Positions 20,285-31,177 of a DNA stretch of 64,000 nt are shown here, one piece after another. Source of the stretch: Strigamia acuminata (taxonomy: Eukaryota; Arthropoda; Chilopoda; Geophilomorpha; Linotaeniidae). Position 1 is the stretch's first letter, and each line of letters starts with the position of its first letter. The stretch is taken from the NCBI GenBank assembly GCA_949358305.1, contig OX442315.1, positions 3,286,001 to 3,350,000 of the forward strand, written 5' to 3'. Under the pieces are notes generated by a model. That model was not told the DNA's origin. It searched no databases and was given only the letters and a program-made list of their open reading frames with translations. The translations under genes were made by a program, and so were the position numbers.

Positions 20285-21536
20285 AATGTCATTGGTGTAA
20301 CAAACAATCGCAAATTAAATGCCTTTCATAACACATGAAATTCCAAATTGTAAAATTTCTCTCGACCAAACTGTACAAGATGTGTTGATAAATTTTCTTA
20401 AGAAATGTAATGGCTCATGGAAAAGAAATGACTGCAAAAGTTAATTGTAGAAGGAAAGAATTGAAGAGCTCTTGCTTTGAATGTTCACTCTAGTGTGTGT
20501 GAACGATTTCTACGTCTTTTTGATACGTTTCAAATAACTTTGCTTTGAAAACACCTATTGTGGAAACAAATCAATTTTCAACATCGTTCTCAAGGTTTTG
20601 CTAAATAATTAAATGAGCGCTTTCAGCAATGGACAAAAACCTTTTATGTACTTTCTGAATGGTTAAACCCTTTAGACTCTGTACATGCATAATCACGATT
20701 GATTCCAACAACAAAGCCAACACTTTATCGCATAAATTAAAATGCAGAAAACTTCGTATCACGCCCAGTACAACGATGAATGAATAATGAATATTGATTT
20801 AGATCAGTTAGTGCACACAAGCCACAAGCTGCAAAATCTAAAATAACTGCATAGCTGTATACAGTGTATTGTAGCTTGCATAGCTCACTACATGTACATA
20901 CAGTAATTAAAAAATAAAACTGGCTACAACGGATTGCTTCACTGAAGAATTACGTGTTGGAAACACTAAAGGAAAACTAATGTTTCTCAAAACAACACAA
21001 TACTTTTATTTCTTGTTTTGCAAATAATAAATACTTTATATTAAATGAATGCACATACCTGTAATATAAAATCGGGAAACGCAAAAGATGTTCTAATTGG
21101 AACATTTGGCATACCCTGTGAGTAGTAAAGGGTGTTCCAAAATTAACGCATGATTTGAATTTGACGAGGCGATGACAAAACCAAACGCCAACGCCGTCTG
21201 TTGACGAAATTTAGCAACTTTAACATTTAATTTAGCCAAATGGCGCGCTATGGAGGTCCGAACGCGTATCAGCATTACTGTTAAACAAATTTTCAGAACG
21301 TTCAATTGGTGTGATATTTCAGATAGAGAACTTGAAAGCATGAAGGAAATGGTGAGTCAAATCTTGCTTCTAAACCAAATGATTTCCGACATGAATGCCA
21401 CTTTGGCGAATCACAGAAAAAGGTAAATCTAAAAATCTAGACAGTAAAATTGAAATTAAAGCACAATACTCAATCATTATATTTAGGTTGACGGCAATCA
21501 TGTGAAAACTGTATAACTGGATTACATTAAAATGTG
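20285..21536. other. Upstream region of gene A, shared with gene C
   Basis: About 600 bp next to the start codon (to about 20870) is clearly similar to 59933-60540 upstream of gene C, so promoter sequence was duplicated with the gene. Between about 21110 and 21420 the sequence looks transposon-derived (GGGTGTTCCAAAATTAA) but I cannot assign a family. No other gene seen. Confidence 0.55.
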
Positions 21537-22553
21537 TGTGGTGACCCGACTGGACCGGGGTCAACGAAGAGTTTCTCTCGTGACCTCGTTTCGGGTGTAA
21601 GGGGAGCCGCAAGCGCGTCTCCCTTCCCTCAGTGCATTGACATCTAGTCAATGGACAGGCGTCTGCCCTGAGGGAGTGGGGATGGCTTGTCCACCCCACC
21701 ATTGGGTGATTCCGGTCACCTGTCAACCCCGCTTTGTGCAAAGGAATGTGCCTTGCACTGAGCGGGCAGAACCAACACAACCATCAAACGAGAAACACAC
21801 GTAAAACCCGTCGTCCTACAAGATCAGGCCCAAGTAAATATACTGGGATTGACCAAGGACAAAGGACAATTTACCGTGAGTACGTTTGGTCAGTGTCAAA
21901 CTCCGCAGAGTAACCTGCGAGATAAGATTACCACACTATTTTAGCACACCAGCTAGAAATAGTAAAAGCCACTCCAGTTTAGCGAGTTGTGCAGACAAAC
22001 GGTCGCACAAGCCTAAACTGCAGTAAAACCACGACGAGCGTTCCCGCCGCTGTGTGACCGCCGGGAGCCAGAAGAGTCCGCCGCTGTGTGATCGCCGGAC
22101 ACCACACAAAAACCTAGACAACAGACCGAAGTAAGCCTTTTAACTAAGCATTCACTCGCGCCTGACCAGCGTGAGCCCGAAGGACCAGCCAGAGACGAGC
22201 CGAGGACGCCATATTGCCACGCCGGCCCAAGACGACATCACGTTGCCACAACGAGGACGCCATCTTGGACACGAACGAGACAACAGACGACCTCGCCGAT
22301 TCCAGCCAGCTTTCATCTTACCTTTACCTTTCCATTCCCAGCACCCATTCCGATTAACCTTTTACTTACCTTTCATATATATATATATAAGATATATCTG
22401 TACATTGTCCCACAGAATAAATCTATATTATATTTTACCTTTTATATCTGTGTAATCATTTCTTTGGGTAAACCGCTTGAGCAAAGCGGTAGTGAGTTAG
22501 TCGAATTAAGTAATCAACCCACGAGTCAGCGAGAGCGAAGTAGGGGCGCGACA
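21537..22553 (+). repeat. GypC 5' LTR
   Basis: This 1017-bp LTR has an alternating TA run near 22377-22391 and AATAAA near 22415. It shares a general plan with the solo LTR at 39783-40999 (TGTGGTGACCC start, ACGCCATCTTG block near the end). Confidence 0.92.
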
Positions 22554-22555
22554 CG

Positions 22556-22573
22556 TGGGGGCCTGTCCGGGAT
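22556..22573 (+). other. GypC primer-binding site, tRNA-Pro-like
   Basis: TGGGGGCCTGTCCGGGAT lies two bases after the LTR. It is one base different from the GypB site and close to the tRNA-Pro primer site of gammaretroviruses. The tRNA identity is tentative. Confidence 0.6.
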
Positions 22574-22625
22574 CAAGTTGAATAACTGATTCTAACCTGT
22601 GATTACATCATACCCAAAGCAAGAA

Positions 22626-25600
22626 ATGGCAGATAATACTCGAGTAACAGACTCCGACTCAGACGTTAACAAACGAGCCGGTAGTCGCAAAGGAACCGAC
22701 TATCATTTGAGGTCGGGAGGTCCTTTGCCCAAAGCCTCAGCGCACGAGTCTAGGCAAAAACGCCGCAAGGCCAAGCCAGACCGACGAAGCGCTTCGGAGG
22801 CATCGCACCCGTCTCACGCCGAGACGAGGCAGCGATTAGACGAGACGGAGCGGAGTGAGGATCCGTCCCACCCCAAACCGCCGCGTCCCAATCGTGACGG
22901 CGAGACGAGCGGAAACGAGGTTTTATCCCGTAACCAATCGCCTCGTCTAACGCACGATACCGAGGTGAGCGATCCGAGAGCGACGTCTTCGATACAAAGG
23001 ACGGCGTCCGACACGACAGCGAATTCAGCGCTAAACACGCCAATTACGCACAGTCGACCAGCCTCGATAATGTCTGAAGGGCACAAGTCCAACTCATCCT
23101 CTGTCAAGCGTGTTTCGAGCCAGCCTTACAGCGTCTCGGGCACCTTGATTGATGCGATGCAGTTGGCACAAGCGGAGGGAGTGAGATACACCCTTCCGAC
23201 GGGAAAGATTACAGTGTACGAAACGTTACAAATCGTACGTGCAGCTTTAAAAGCGCACAGTGTATCCCCACAAATCACCATTGTTGAAGGTGCACACGCT
23301 CAACAATTGGTTGATTCCGCTCAATTTGAAGCGGATGCAGAGAATGAGGCTCGACAAGCCATTCGCGAGAGACGGAGGAAGCTGGCGGAAAGAGAAGCGC
23401 AAGCTCTCGAGTACGGCAGAACCCAGCCCAATCCGACTACTCCCGAGGAGGTAGAAATAGTTGACCGAGCCCTGAGAGCACATCGATATGCTTTCCACTC
23501 GCAACAAGAAGCAGAGCGAGCATTTATGGCCAGATTGCGACGAGATGACCCGAAATCCGTTCGCAAACCAGAGATCAGTTCATCCGAGCTGTCCGACGAG
23601 AGCCTAGAGGGAGACCCAAAGCGCACGCCGAAGGCCAAACCCAAACCCCAGCCGGAGAGGGCAACACCAGCTACTCCGCGCAAGAGAGATGCTTCGGCCA
23701 GAGAACAACAAACTCGGCCCCGCATGCAAGCTCTCGATTCAGCCACAAATAATGCGATAACGCGGTTAATCAACGCTAATAATGCTAGGCGAAATGAAGA
23801 GCAAGCTCTCACAAGCCAACAGCATGATGATCCGCAAGGGACTGAGTGGCAACAACCAGTGCCCATCCTTAAAGACGACGAGTCGTCAAGGAGACAATCG
23901 CATGATCGCACCTCTTCGCGAGAAGAAGGCAAACGCGATGAAAGACCGAAATATTTTCACTACGGAAATAGTGATTCGTCGTCAGATGGGCTGGAGTCAA
24001 ATGCACCCAGTCATCACGATTCGGAGAGAGGTTCCGGAGAAAGACGAAGGGAAAGAGAACGCGATGAACGCAGGGAAAGGGAACGTGACGACCGTCGTAG
24101 GGGCCGGAAAGAGTCAAACTCTTCACGGCGCAACTCGCCACGCCGCTCACCGTCTCCCGACCCCAGCTCCGACCCCTCATCCAACGACGACAGACGAAAG
24201 GATAAATCAAATAATCGCCGGAAGAGATCCAACTCTCCGCGCGATAGAGAGAAACGACGTCGATTGGAAAATAGCGACCACCGACGGGAGGAGTTTCAGG
24301 ACCTTCCCCGACAAAGCGCGTTTACCGATTCGACGGGTCGGCAGTATACGATGGGAGAGCTTGGAAGAGCCCTACTCGGCTCGTTAAAAGCCGAGGGAAT
24401 CGATCTGAGCAAACGAAACGATCGTAATCGTAGCACTGGTGACCGCGTAAAGAAAAAATACGCTGTCTCCCGACGTGACACCATGAGTGTTACCGGGAAT
24501 ATTAGGTGGCAATTTTATATTCAGAACCGTTTCGACGGGTCATGGAAAGCGGGAGATCGCTTCCTTGACAAAGTAATTCGAATTAAGACTGCCACTAAAG
24601 CCACCGTAGGAGACATGCTCACCCACGGTATTGTCGAGCTAATGACAGGCTCGGCACGTGAGTGGTACCAAGGATTGAAAGGCGTCAATTGGGACGACTT
24701 TTTAATGAGATTCGACCTGCGCTACGGCGAGACACCCGAAGAGGTGAGCCGAAAGATGCGAGGTCTTCGCCAGATGCCTGGTGAAACCATAATGGATTAC
24801 GACATTCGCGCCAGATTGTTGTTCGAAAAGGCCCCGATGGAATTTCACGCCACGGGATTCAACCTTTTCTTTCTCGGCGGTTTGTCGGAATACTCGCAAA
24901 GGGTGCTACTTGAAGAAAGGGCACCGACAGGAGGTAGCTACGAGGAGATGAGCGCCTTCCTGTTCGAGAACACGATAGATATCGAGAAGAGGTATTATTC
25001 CGCTTTACCAGAAGCGGAGAAAGCAGCGACCGCGAACCGTCTCAAATTGAGTGCGGAAAGATATGGGGCGACAGATAAGATTATGCGCCCTACTGAATAT
25101 CTTAGCGGTATAATGGAGCTGGCAGAAGCTAGCGTTGGTTTGCAAATAAAAAATAAACTGACATCCACGCTGCCTTCCAACCCTTTGGCCGCCCCTCAAG
25201 GAGGGGGAGGAAGCCGGACAAGATGCCGGAAAATTAGACGAAAAAGAAGAAAAAGACGATTATTCAACGGACGAAGAAATACGAAGCTATCGCGATACCT
25301 TATCAACGGGTTGCGATGAAGAAGGACCGCTAGTACATCTCATCCATCGAGATAGAGCGGTAGAAGAATTTCGCGCCAGGTTAAAACCAAATGCCGGCCG
25401 AATTCCGAAGTATTTTCGAAAAAATTACACGTCACCGTCGAAAGCAGACCCTGAAAAGAAAAAATCGACTGAAGCCCCAAGAGACAAATCAAATATTCGT
25501 TGTTTCAAGTGTAACCAACCGGGTCACTATTCCAATGAGTGCCCAAGAACAGCGAAAGAAGACGCTAAGTTTGACGCGATAATGAAGCAGATGGCAGAGA

Positions 25601-25661
25601 TTAAACTCGCCATGGCAAAAAACGAGTCAAAAAACGAGTCAGCGCAGGCGGCGAAGAAATA
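22626..25661 (+). CDS. GypC Gag, with a frame break near 25200
   Basis: The first ATG is at 22626 (AAGAAATGGC). The frame stays open to a stop at 25317-25319, giving an Arg/Ser/Asp-rich protein: long hydrophilic N-terminus, RS/RD/ER-rich stretch at about 24010-24290, then a capsid region (FDGSWKAG, GSAREWYQG, MPGETIMDY). At about 25200-25207 the coding signal moves to the +1 frame inside the purine run GGAGGGGGAGG. That second frame encodes an acidic stretch, then a CCHC knuckle CFKCNQPGHYSNEC at 25501-25542, and ends TAA at 25659-25661. In GypB the capsid and knuckle share one frame, so this copy has probably gained one base, or the homopolymer was misread. I assume no restored product. Confidence 0.8.
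25617..25635 (+). promoter_or_regulatory. GypC tandem -1 frameshift heptamers
   Basis: Two canonical A AAA AAC heptamers (25617-25623 and 25629-25635) sit in the knuckle frame of gag, separated by GAGTC and 23-36 nt before the gag stop. A -1 slip enters the pol frame, open from 25320 to 29753. Confidence 0.78.
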
Positions 25662-25685
25662 ACTTCTCGACCGTCTGCGCCATTC

Positions 25686-28600
25686 ATGAAGAAGAAGGGG
25701 TTTAACAAAGGGTTCGATAAGCCGCCACCAGTCAAAGAAATGGGTAGTGACATAGCTAACGCCCAAATTCAAGACAGGGCCAACAACGCTTTGCAGGTAA
25801 TTACCGCAAACGCTGAGGCTGAGGCGGAAGAACCGAACCTACTGCTTGAAGAATTACCTCAAGTAGTCGAAGAGACAGAAGAATTTCGTGTTTTCATGTG
25901 CAACGTGGCGGTCGAATACACCAGCCGCCTATGTATGCTGCCCATGACAATAGAACGCGAAAAAATTATGGGACTATTAGACTCGGGAGCAGATCGCTCG
26001 TTCGTTTCCGAAGACATAGTAGCATCATTGGGTCTCACCGATAAGATAAAAGGCGTTAATAAAAATATACGTCTAAAAACCGCCAACGGAATGGCGCGTC
26101 CAAAAGGAGTTATATTATTGACCATGGAGTGGCTCGGAGGGGTAGAACAGCACCCTTTCCTGGTCCTGCCCACATGCGACAGAATTTTTCTGTTGGGCTT
26201 AGACCTCATGGCGTCAATGGAAATACAACCAAATCGAATAACGAAATCTTGGAATTATATCAGAAATGATAAGGAAAGACCCGCAATTGTCGTGCCACCA
26301 GCTCTTGTAAAAGAAGCGGCCGACAAGACACAGTGGGAGAAAGGCCTAAAGAAATTCGTTCAAGACTACGATTTTAAAGCATTCGTAACAGAATTGCGAC
26401 GGGACAATGTAGTGGAAACGCTTGTCGCCGACGCCGCTTTAGAATTAAACGAAGCGGCAGCCCTACGAAGGGTCCTACTTAAATATGAGGGGATCCTGTC
26501 GAAAAAACCGGGCCGAACGAATAAGGCTATTCACGAAATTAAATTGACGGATAATAAACCTATACGAGTTGCGTATAAGGGAATGAACCCGCAAAAACGT
26601 GAAATAGTGCAAAAAATGTGCCAAGAAATGCTAGACAGTGGCATTGTCTCCGAGGCCCAGGGAGAATACGCGACGCGAGTTGTGCTCGTGATGCGCCCGG
26701 GCTCGGACCCACGCCTATGCATTGATTACCGCCCATTATACGCGGTGACAGAGATAGATCCCATACAGATGCCGTCTATCGAATCCATTTTGAGAGAGCT
26801 TAGCCCCTTTTCTTGGGTTACGACGATGGATCTGTCGAAGGGATACTGGCAAGTTGAGATGAGGCCAGAGGATAAGATAAAAACAGCATTTTACTCGCCA
26901 ATTGGACGGTTGATGTTCAACGTTATGCCATTTGGTTTAGTGAACGCTCCCAGTACCTTTCAGAGACTAATCGAAAGCGTATTGGGTGATATCCTGCATC
27001 AGTTTGTGTGGGCTTACCTAGATGACATAGTTATTGCCTACAAAACATTCGAAGAGCACATTGAGCACATCGACCAAGTGCTCACCCGGCTGGCAAAAGC
27101 TGGGTTACACGTTCACCCGGGCAAGAGCAAGTTCTGTCGAAAGGAGCTTGCCTTCCTGGGTTATCGCATTGGAGTCAATGGTTTAGCTATTGGCCCCGAA
27201 AAAATCGATGCGATTAATCGTTTCCCACCACCCGAGGACGTTAAAGGTGTCCAACGGTTTATGGGAATGATAAACTTCTTCGGCAGGTTGCTACCGGGTC
27301 TAGCTGAAGTGGCAGCCCCAGTTACCGACCTCCTGAAGAATGAAAACGAATTTGTATGGTCAAATGAGTGCAACATCGCATTTAATGCGATAAAGAGGAT
27401 GCTGACGGAAGTCGGCGTAATGCCTCTACCCGACTTAAACCGGCCGTTCATATTACATACGGACGCCAGCAGAGTTGGGTTAGGAGCGGCGTTGCTCCAA
27501 ACACACGTGCGCGACGGAGTCGAACAAGACCTGCCGTGCATGTTTATAAGTCGCAAACTCCAAGGCGCTGAAAAAAATTACAATGCCACAGAGTTGGAGT
27601 GTTTGGCAGTTGTGTGGGCCATAAGGAAATTCAGAGATTATCTCGAATATACCAAATTTGTAGTCCACACAGATCATCAAGCGTTACAATGGCTGATGAA
27701 ATTAAAGGAGCCAGCCGGTCGACTAGCCAGATGGCAGTTAGAACTGATGGCATGCGACTTGACCATTCAATACAAGCCCGGCAAATATAACGTCGTGGCT
27801 GACGCTCTGTCACGGGCACCAGTGTCAGATCCAATCGACGCTGACGATGATGGCGAGGATGACTCCCGCATCATTTATTGCCCTACGAGTTGTCACCGTT
27901 GGGATTTAAGGAAAATGAATGAAATTCCCACCGCGTCTCCGGCAGATGTAAAATTCTGTGGATTCTGGACGCGGTTATACCAACCAACTGCTGACAATTA
28001 CCCAGATGCAAAGAAGGAATTTAAGCTAGAGCGGAGAATAAATGACCCGCTTCTAAGCGCCTTCCACGCTCGTGTCGGCAAGCAAATGAAAAGCAATCCC
28101 CCAACAAGGGAGGAAATAATTGTGCAACAAAAATTAGACAAAAAATGTCAGGACAGAGCTAGATTCGTACTGACAGGAAAATATCCGCCCAACTTAACCA
28201 GAAGGCAGAAGCGTCGTTATGCACACGAATCCATAGATTACTTATTGGATGACGGCCTTTTGGTGAAACATCACCCAAATCACCAAGATGACTTGAGTGA
28301 ATCGGACACCGCAGTAAAGGTAGTAATACCTGCTTCCTTAATCGGTCGCGTGCTGTGGTTGTTACACGGGCACCCGCTTGCGAGCCATGCGGGAGTAAGC
28401 AGAACACTCTATCGCGCTACACAGCTTTTTCACTGGACAGGGATGAAAAAAGATATTGCTCTTTTTGTCCACCAATGTCAGCGATGTCAAGCGTGCAAGC
28501 CGAGGAGTAAATCACCATTCGAAACTATCTTCTTAGGGCCTTACGCGCCTTTTGATTGTTTAAGTGTCGATGTGATGGGCCCAAAACCCGTTACGGGAAA

Positions 28601-29753
28601 TAAAAATGCGTACATTATCGTTATAATGGACGTAGCAACTCGTTGGCCCGAGTTGTACGCCGTCGCTAGACCTTCAGCAGAAAAAATCGTCGAATGTATC
28701 TACGACGTAGCGTTACGTTATGGATTTCCACGTAAAATAATATCCGATAACGGACCCCAATTTATCTCGAAAATTTGGGGTAAGTTTTGTAAAAAATTCG
28801 GGATTGTGGCGTCACATACTTCGACCTACAATCCTAGAACAAATCCCGTTGAGCGACTCAACAGGGATATTAAATATGCATTAAGTATATTCACTGACAT
28901 CCACAATAGGTGGGATGAATACTTGAGGGAGATCGCGTTCAGCATACGAACAACAGTCTCGAGGACGAGAGATTTTTCTCCGGCCTACCTCAACTTCGCC
29001 CGAGAGCTACGAGTGCCTTGGGACCCACGAGTGGCAGAGTCGGTAAATGTGGTGGACCCCGAGAAACCACATGAGTACGTGTATAAATTGGAACAAACAA
29101 TTTCGAGCACATACAAGCATATGATGGCGCACATTTTTAACATGCGCGACCGCATTTTACAAGATAAAAGCGGTAGAAAATTCGTGAATTTCGAGATCAA
29201 TGATTTGGTGTGGAAAGATGCACACACCCTCTCAAATGCAGCGAGAGGGATCACCGCCAGCTTGGCCGACAAGAGAGATGGTCCGTATGTGATCATCGGC
29301 AAGCATGGCGGTAACGCGTATAAATTACGTAAGCTCGAGGACAATACCGAGCATAAATCGATCCAGGTACGAGAGTTAACTCCGTACATTCCGGAATTCC
29401 CGCAAGAAATGTGGGCCAAGGGCCAAGTCAAGTCTAAAACTGACGGCCAAATCGTCGATATGTTCGCTGGCGAGTCGGAAAAAGCACCGCCAAGTGACAA
29501 CGAGGAGTATTTTGACGCCCCTTCACCTCCGGTCAACGAGATCGTTGAATCCGTTCCGGATCCAATTTTGGTCGGGGGGGAAACAGGAGAAACTCCTGAA
29601 ACAAACATAAAAAACACGGATAAAAAAGAAAACAATAATGAGGAGGTACAGACACTAAAAACAAAAAACGTCGTACCTGTCTCGACTCATCACCTGCGGC
29701 CCCGTAGAAGTAATCCGTTTATAAAAGACGGAAAGGTCGTAGGAAAGGAGTAG
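25686..29753 (+). CDS. GypC Pol (1355 aa from first ATG)
   Basis: Enzymatic polyprotein of Ty3/gypsy type, uninterrupted. Protease DSGADRSF near residue 99; RT with DLSKGYWQVEM and YLDD near 444; RNase H with TDASRVGLGA near 593 and TDHQALQWL; integrase zinc region from H-x3-H near 895 (HPLASH then CQRCQACK); integrase catalytic residues in VDVMGP (about 962), SDNGPQF (about 1021) and NPVERLN (about 1056); C-terminal GPY/F module (DGPYVIIGKHGG). A Ser/Pro/Glu-rich tail follows. The true N-terminus is probably set by -1 frameshifting from gag. The ATG at 25686 is simply the first in the frame. Confidence 0.94.
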   Translation: MKKKGFNKGFDKPPPVKEMGSDIANAQIQDRANNALQVITANAEAEAEEPNLLLEELPQVVEETEEFRVFMCNVAVEYTSRLCMLPMTIEREKIMGLLDSGADRSFVSEDIVASLGLTDKIKGVNKNIRLKTANGMARPKGVILLTMEWLGGVEQHPFLVLPTCDRIFLLGLDLMASMEIQPNRITKSWNYIRNDKERPAIVVPPALVKEAADKTQWEKGLKKFVQDYDFKAFVTELRRDNVVETLVADAALELNEAAALRRVLLKYEGILSKKPGRTNKAIHEIKLTDNKPIRVAYKGMNPQKREIVQKMCQEMLDSGIVSEAQGEYATRVVLVMRPGSDPRLCIDYRPLYAVTEIDPIQMPSIESILRELSPFSWVTTMDLSKGYWQVEMRPEDKIKTAFYSPIGRLMFNVMPFGLVNAPSTFQRLIESVLGDILHQFVWAYLDDIVIAYKTFEEHIEHIDQVLTRLAKAGLHVHPGKSKFCRKELAFLGYRIGVNGLAIGPEKIDAINRFPPPEDVKGVQRFMGMINFFGRLLPGLAEVAAPVTDLLKNENEFVWSNECNIAFNAIKRMLTEVGVMPLPDLNRPFILHTDASRVGLGAALLQTHVRDGVEQDLPCMFISRKLQGAEKNYNATELECLAVVWAIRKFRDYLEYTKFVVHTDHQALQWLMKLKEPAGRLARWQLELMACDLTIQYKPGKYNVVADALSRAPVSDPIDADDDGEDDSRIIYCPTSCHRWDLRKMNEIPTASPADVKFCGFWTRLYQPTADNYPDAKKEFKLERRINDPLLSAFHARVGKQMKSNPPTREEIIVQQKLDKKCQDRARFVLTGKYPPNLTRRQKRRYAHESIDYLLDDGLLVKHHPNHQDDLSESDTAVKVVIPASLIGRVLWLLHGHPLASHAGVSRTLYRATQLFHWTGMKKDIALFVHQCQRCQACKPRSKSPFETIFLGPYAPFDCLSVDVMGPKPVTGNKNAYIIVIMDVATRWPELYAVARPSAEKIVECIYDVALRYGFPRKIISDNGPQFISKIWGKFCKKFGIVASHTSTYNPRTNPVERLNRDIKYALSIFTDIHNRWDEYLREIAFSIRTTVSRTRDFSPAYLNFARELRVPWDPRVAESVNVVDPEKPHEYVYKLEQTISSTYKHMMAHIFNMRDRILQDKSGRKFVNFEINDLVWKDAHTLSNAARGITASLADKRDGPYVIIGKHGGNAYKLRKLEDNTEHKSIQVRELTPYIPEFPQEMWAKGQVKSKTDGQIVDMFAGESEKAPPSDNEEYFDAPSPPVNEIVESVPDPILVGGETGETPETNIKNTDKKENNNEEVQTLKTKNVVPVSTHHLRPRRSNPFIKDGKVVGKE

Positions 29754-31177
29754 AAAACGTTACGAGTCGATGGCGACGCTGAAAAACAAAAAAATGATCG
29801 ATCGACAGCGCTAGCCATCAAAATCCGAGACTCTGAAAAATTTCGCTAAGTCCAACAAGCGATGTCGGTCGAATTCACGTCACAAGATGGCGTGGAAACG
29901 CGGGACCCGTAGCAAAATTATCGGCACGGGTCGGATACCGCGTGCAAAAGACCCCGTAGCAGCAATCGCGCACGGGAGTGAAAACAAAGGAGACCCGTAG
30001 CGTAACATGCGCACGGGTAGGTGCGCACTAATCTCAAACACCCGGGTTCTGGAGTATATTACCCAGAATCCATCGCGATTACCTCGTGTTCACACGGACT
30101 TCCGCTTTTCACAGCTGATCGCTGCGTCCGTGCGTGATCCTCGTTTTTAACATTTTTACCGAGTTTTTACCGAGTTTTTTGAGATAGTTTTATCATCCTT
30201 TTTCAATCGTGATTGAACTTTTTGTGCGCGCTCCTCGCCATGGACGAGGAAGAGAACGACGTGCTTGCCATCGAGCACGAGGACGAGGCAAACTGGGACC
30301 ACGATGTAAACCAAGTCCCACCCGATCAGGTAGAAGTCGGCATCGGCACATGAGAATTAGTTCCGTGCTGCTGAAGAAGAAATTTTGTTTGACTAATACC
30401 TGACATGAGTGCTTTGCACTCACAATAGCGTATAATTAATTATTAACCGCGATCGCTCACACGATCGTATTTTTTCCTTGTTAATTTGTTTTCGGGGTGC
30501 GATCGCAGACTTCACGTCGCCTCGCGTCTCGAAAATTCCTCATGACATGAGTCACGAGCGAGACAATGGGCTCAAGCCATAAATAATTTTATGACAAGGG
30601 GAGAATATTCTGTAAAAGAATATTTTTCTCCACAAGTAATTTGACGCATCAAATTGATGCAACTTAACATTCGTACGATGAATTTTTCGATGTGTTAGAT
30701 AAATTTAATTTGACTTTAACTTCTTTTAAAAAAAAATTAGACAAAGTCCGACTTCGGAATAATTCTTTATTAGATTTATTTATTTAATACAATTTCGACA
30801 AGCACATTTATTGTGCAATTTTAGTAATAATTTACACCCGACGAATTCTTTTTACGAATGACTGATAATTATTAATTTAATTATTAGTAATGTCCTAATT
30901 AACGTTAGAATTAATTTGAAGTAAAATCTGATGATAAGAATCCAGATTAAAGGCTCGATTCCGTCTCGCTGTGCGTTTTGGACATGAGACAGATTTTTAC
31001 GTGATGACTTCTCTTTTTCTATCCGACGAGGGACAATTCGTCCTACGTTTGCACCGATAGACAGGAATCGGTCTCGACGGACGGCTGCACGTATCGGCAA
31101 CGTCCCTCGAAACCAACCATTTATCTACGTATTTAATATTAACTTTTTATTAATTGTTTATTTCTCCATCCTTCCAG
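29754..31177 (+). other. GypC pol-ORF3 spacer with a predicted leader exon and intron
   Basis: A 37-codon acidic ORF begins at 30240 in a strong start context (GCCATGG). After 30 codons it meets a possible donor, CAG/GTAGAA (exon end 30329). A good acceptor (TTTCTCCATCCTTCCAG) ends at 31177, directly before the ORF3 ATG. Joining them leaves the frame open. The 848-bp stretch between is AT-rich and non-coding. Upstream, 29870-30060 holds several short 'GACCCGTAGC'-like repeats. Confidence 0.55.

Noticed and set aside
22599-22625. Earlier start for GypC gag
   Set aside because: The codon at 22599 is GTG. The ATG at 22626 has the same AAGAA context as GypB gag.
31154-31177. Earlier start for the GypC third ORF
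   Set aside because: The codon at 31154 is TTG and the stretch is the pyrimidine tract of a splice acceptor. The first ATG is at 31178.
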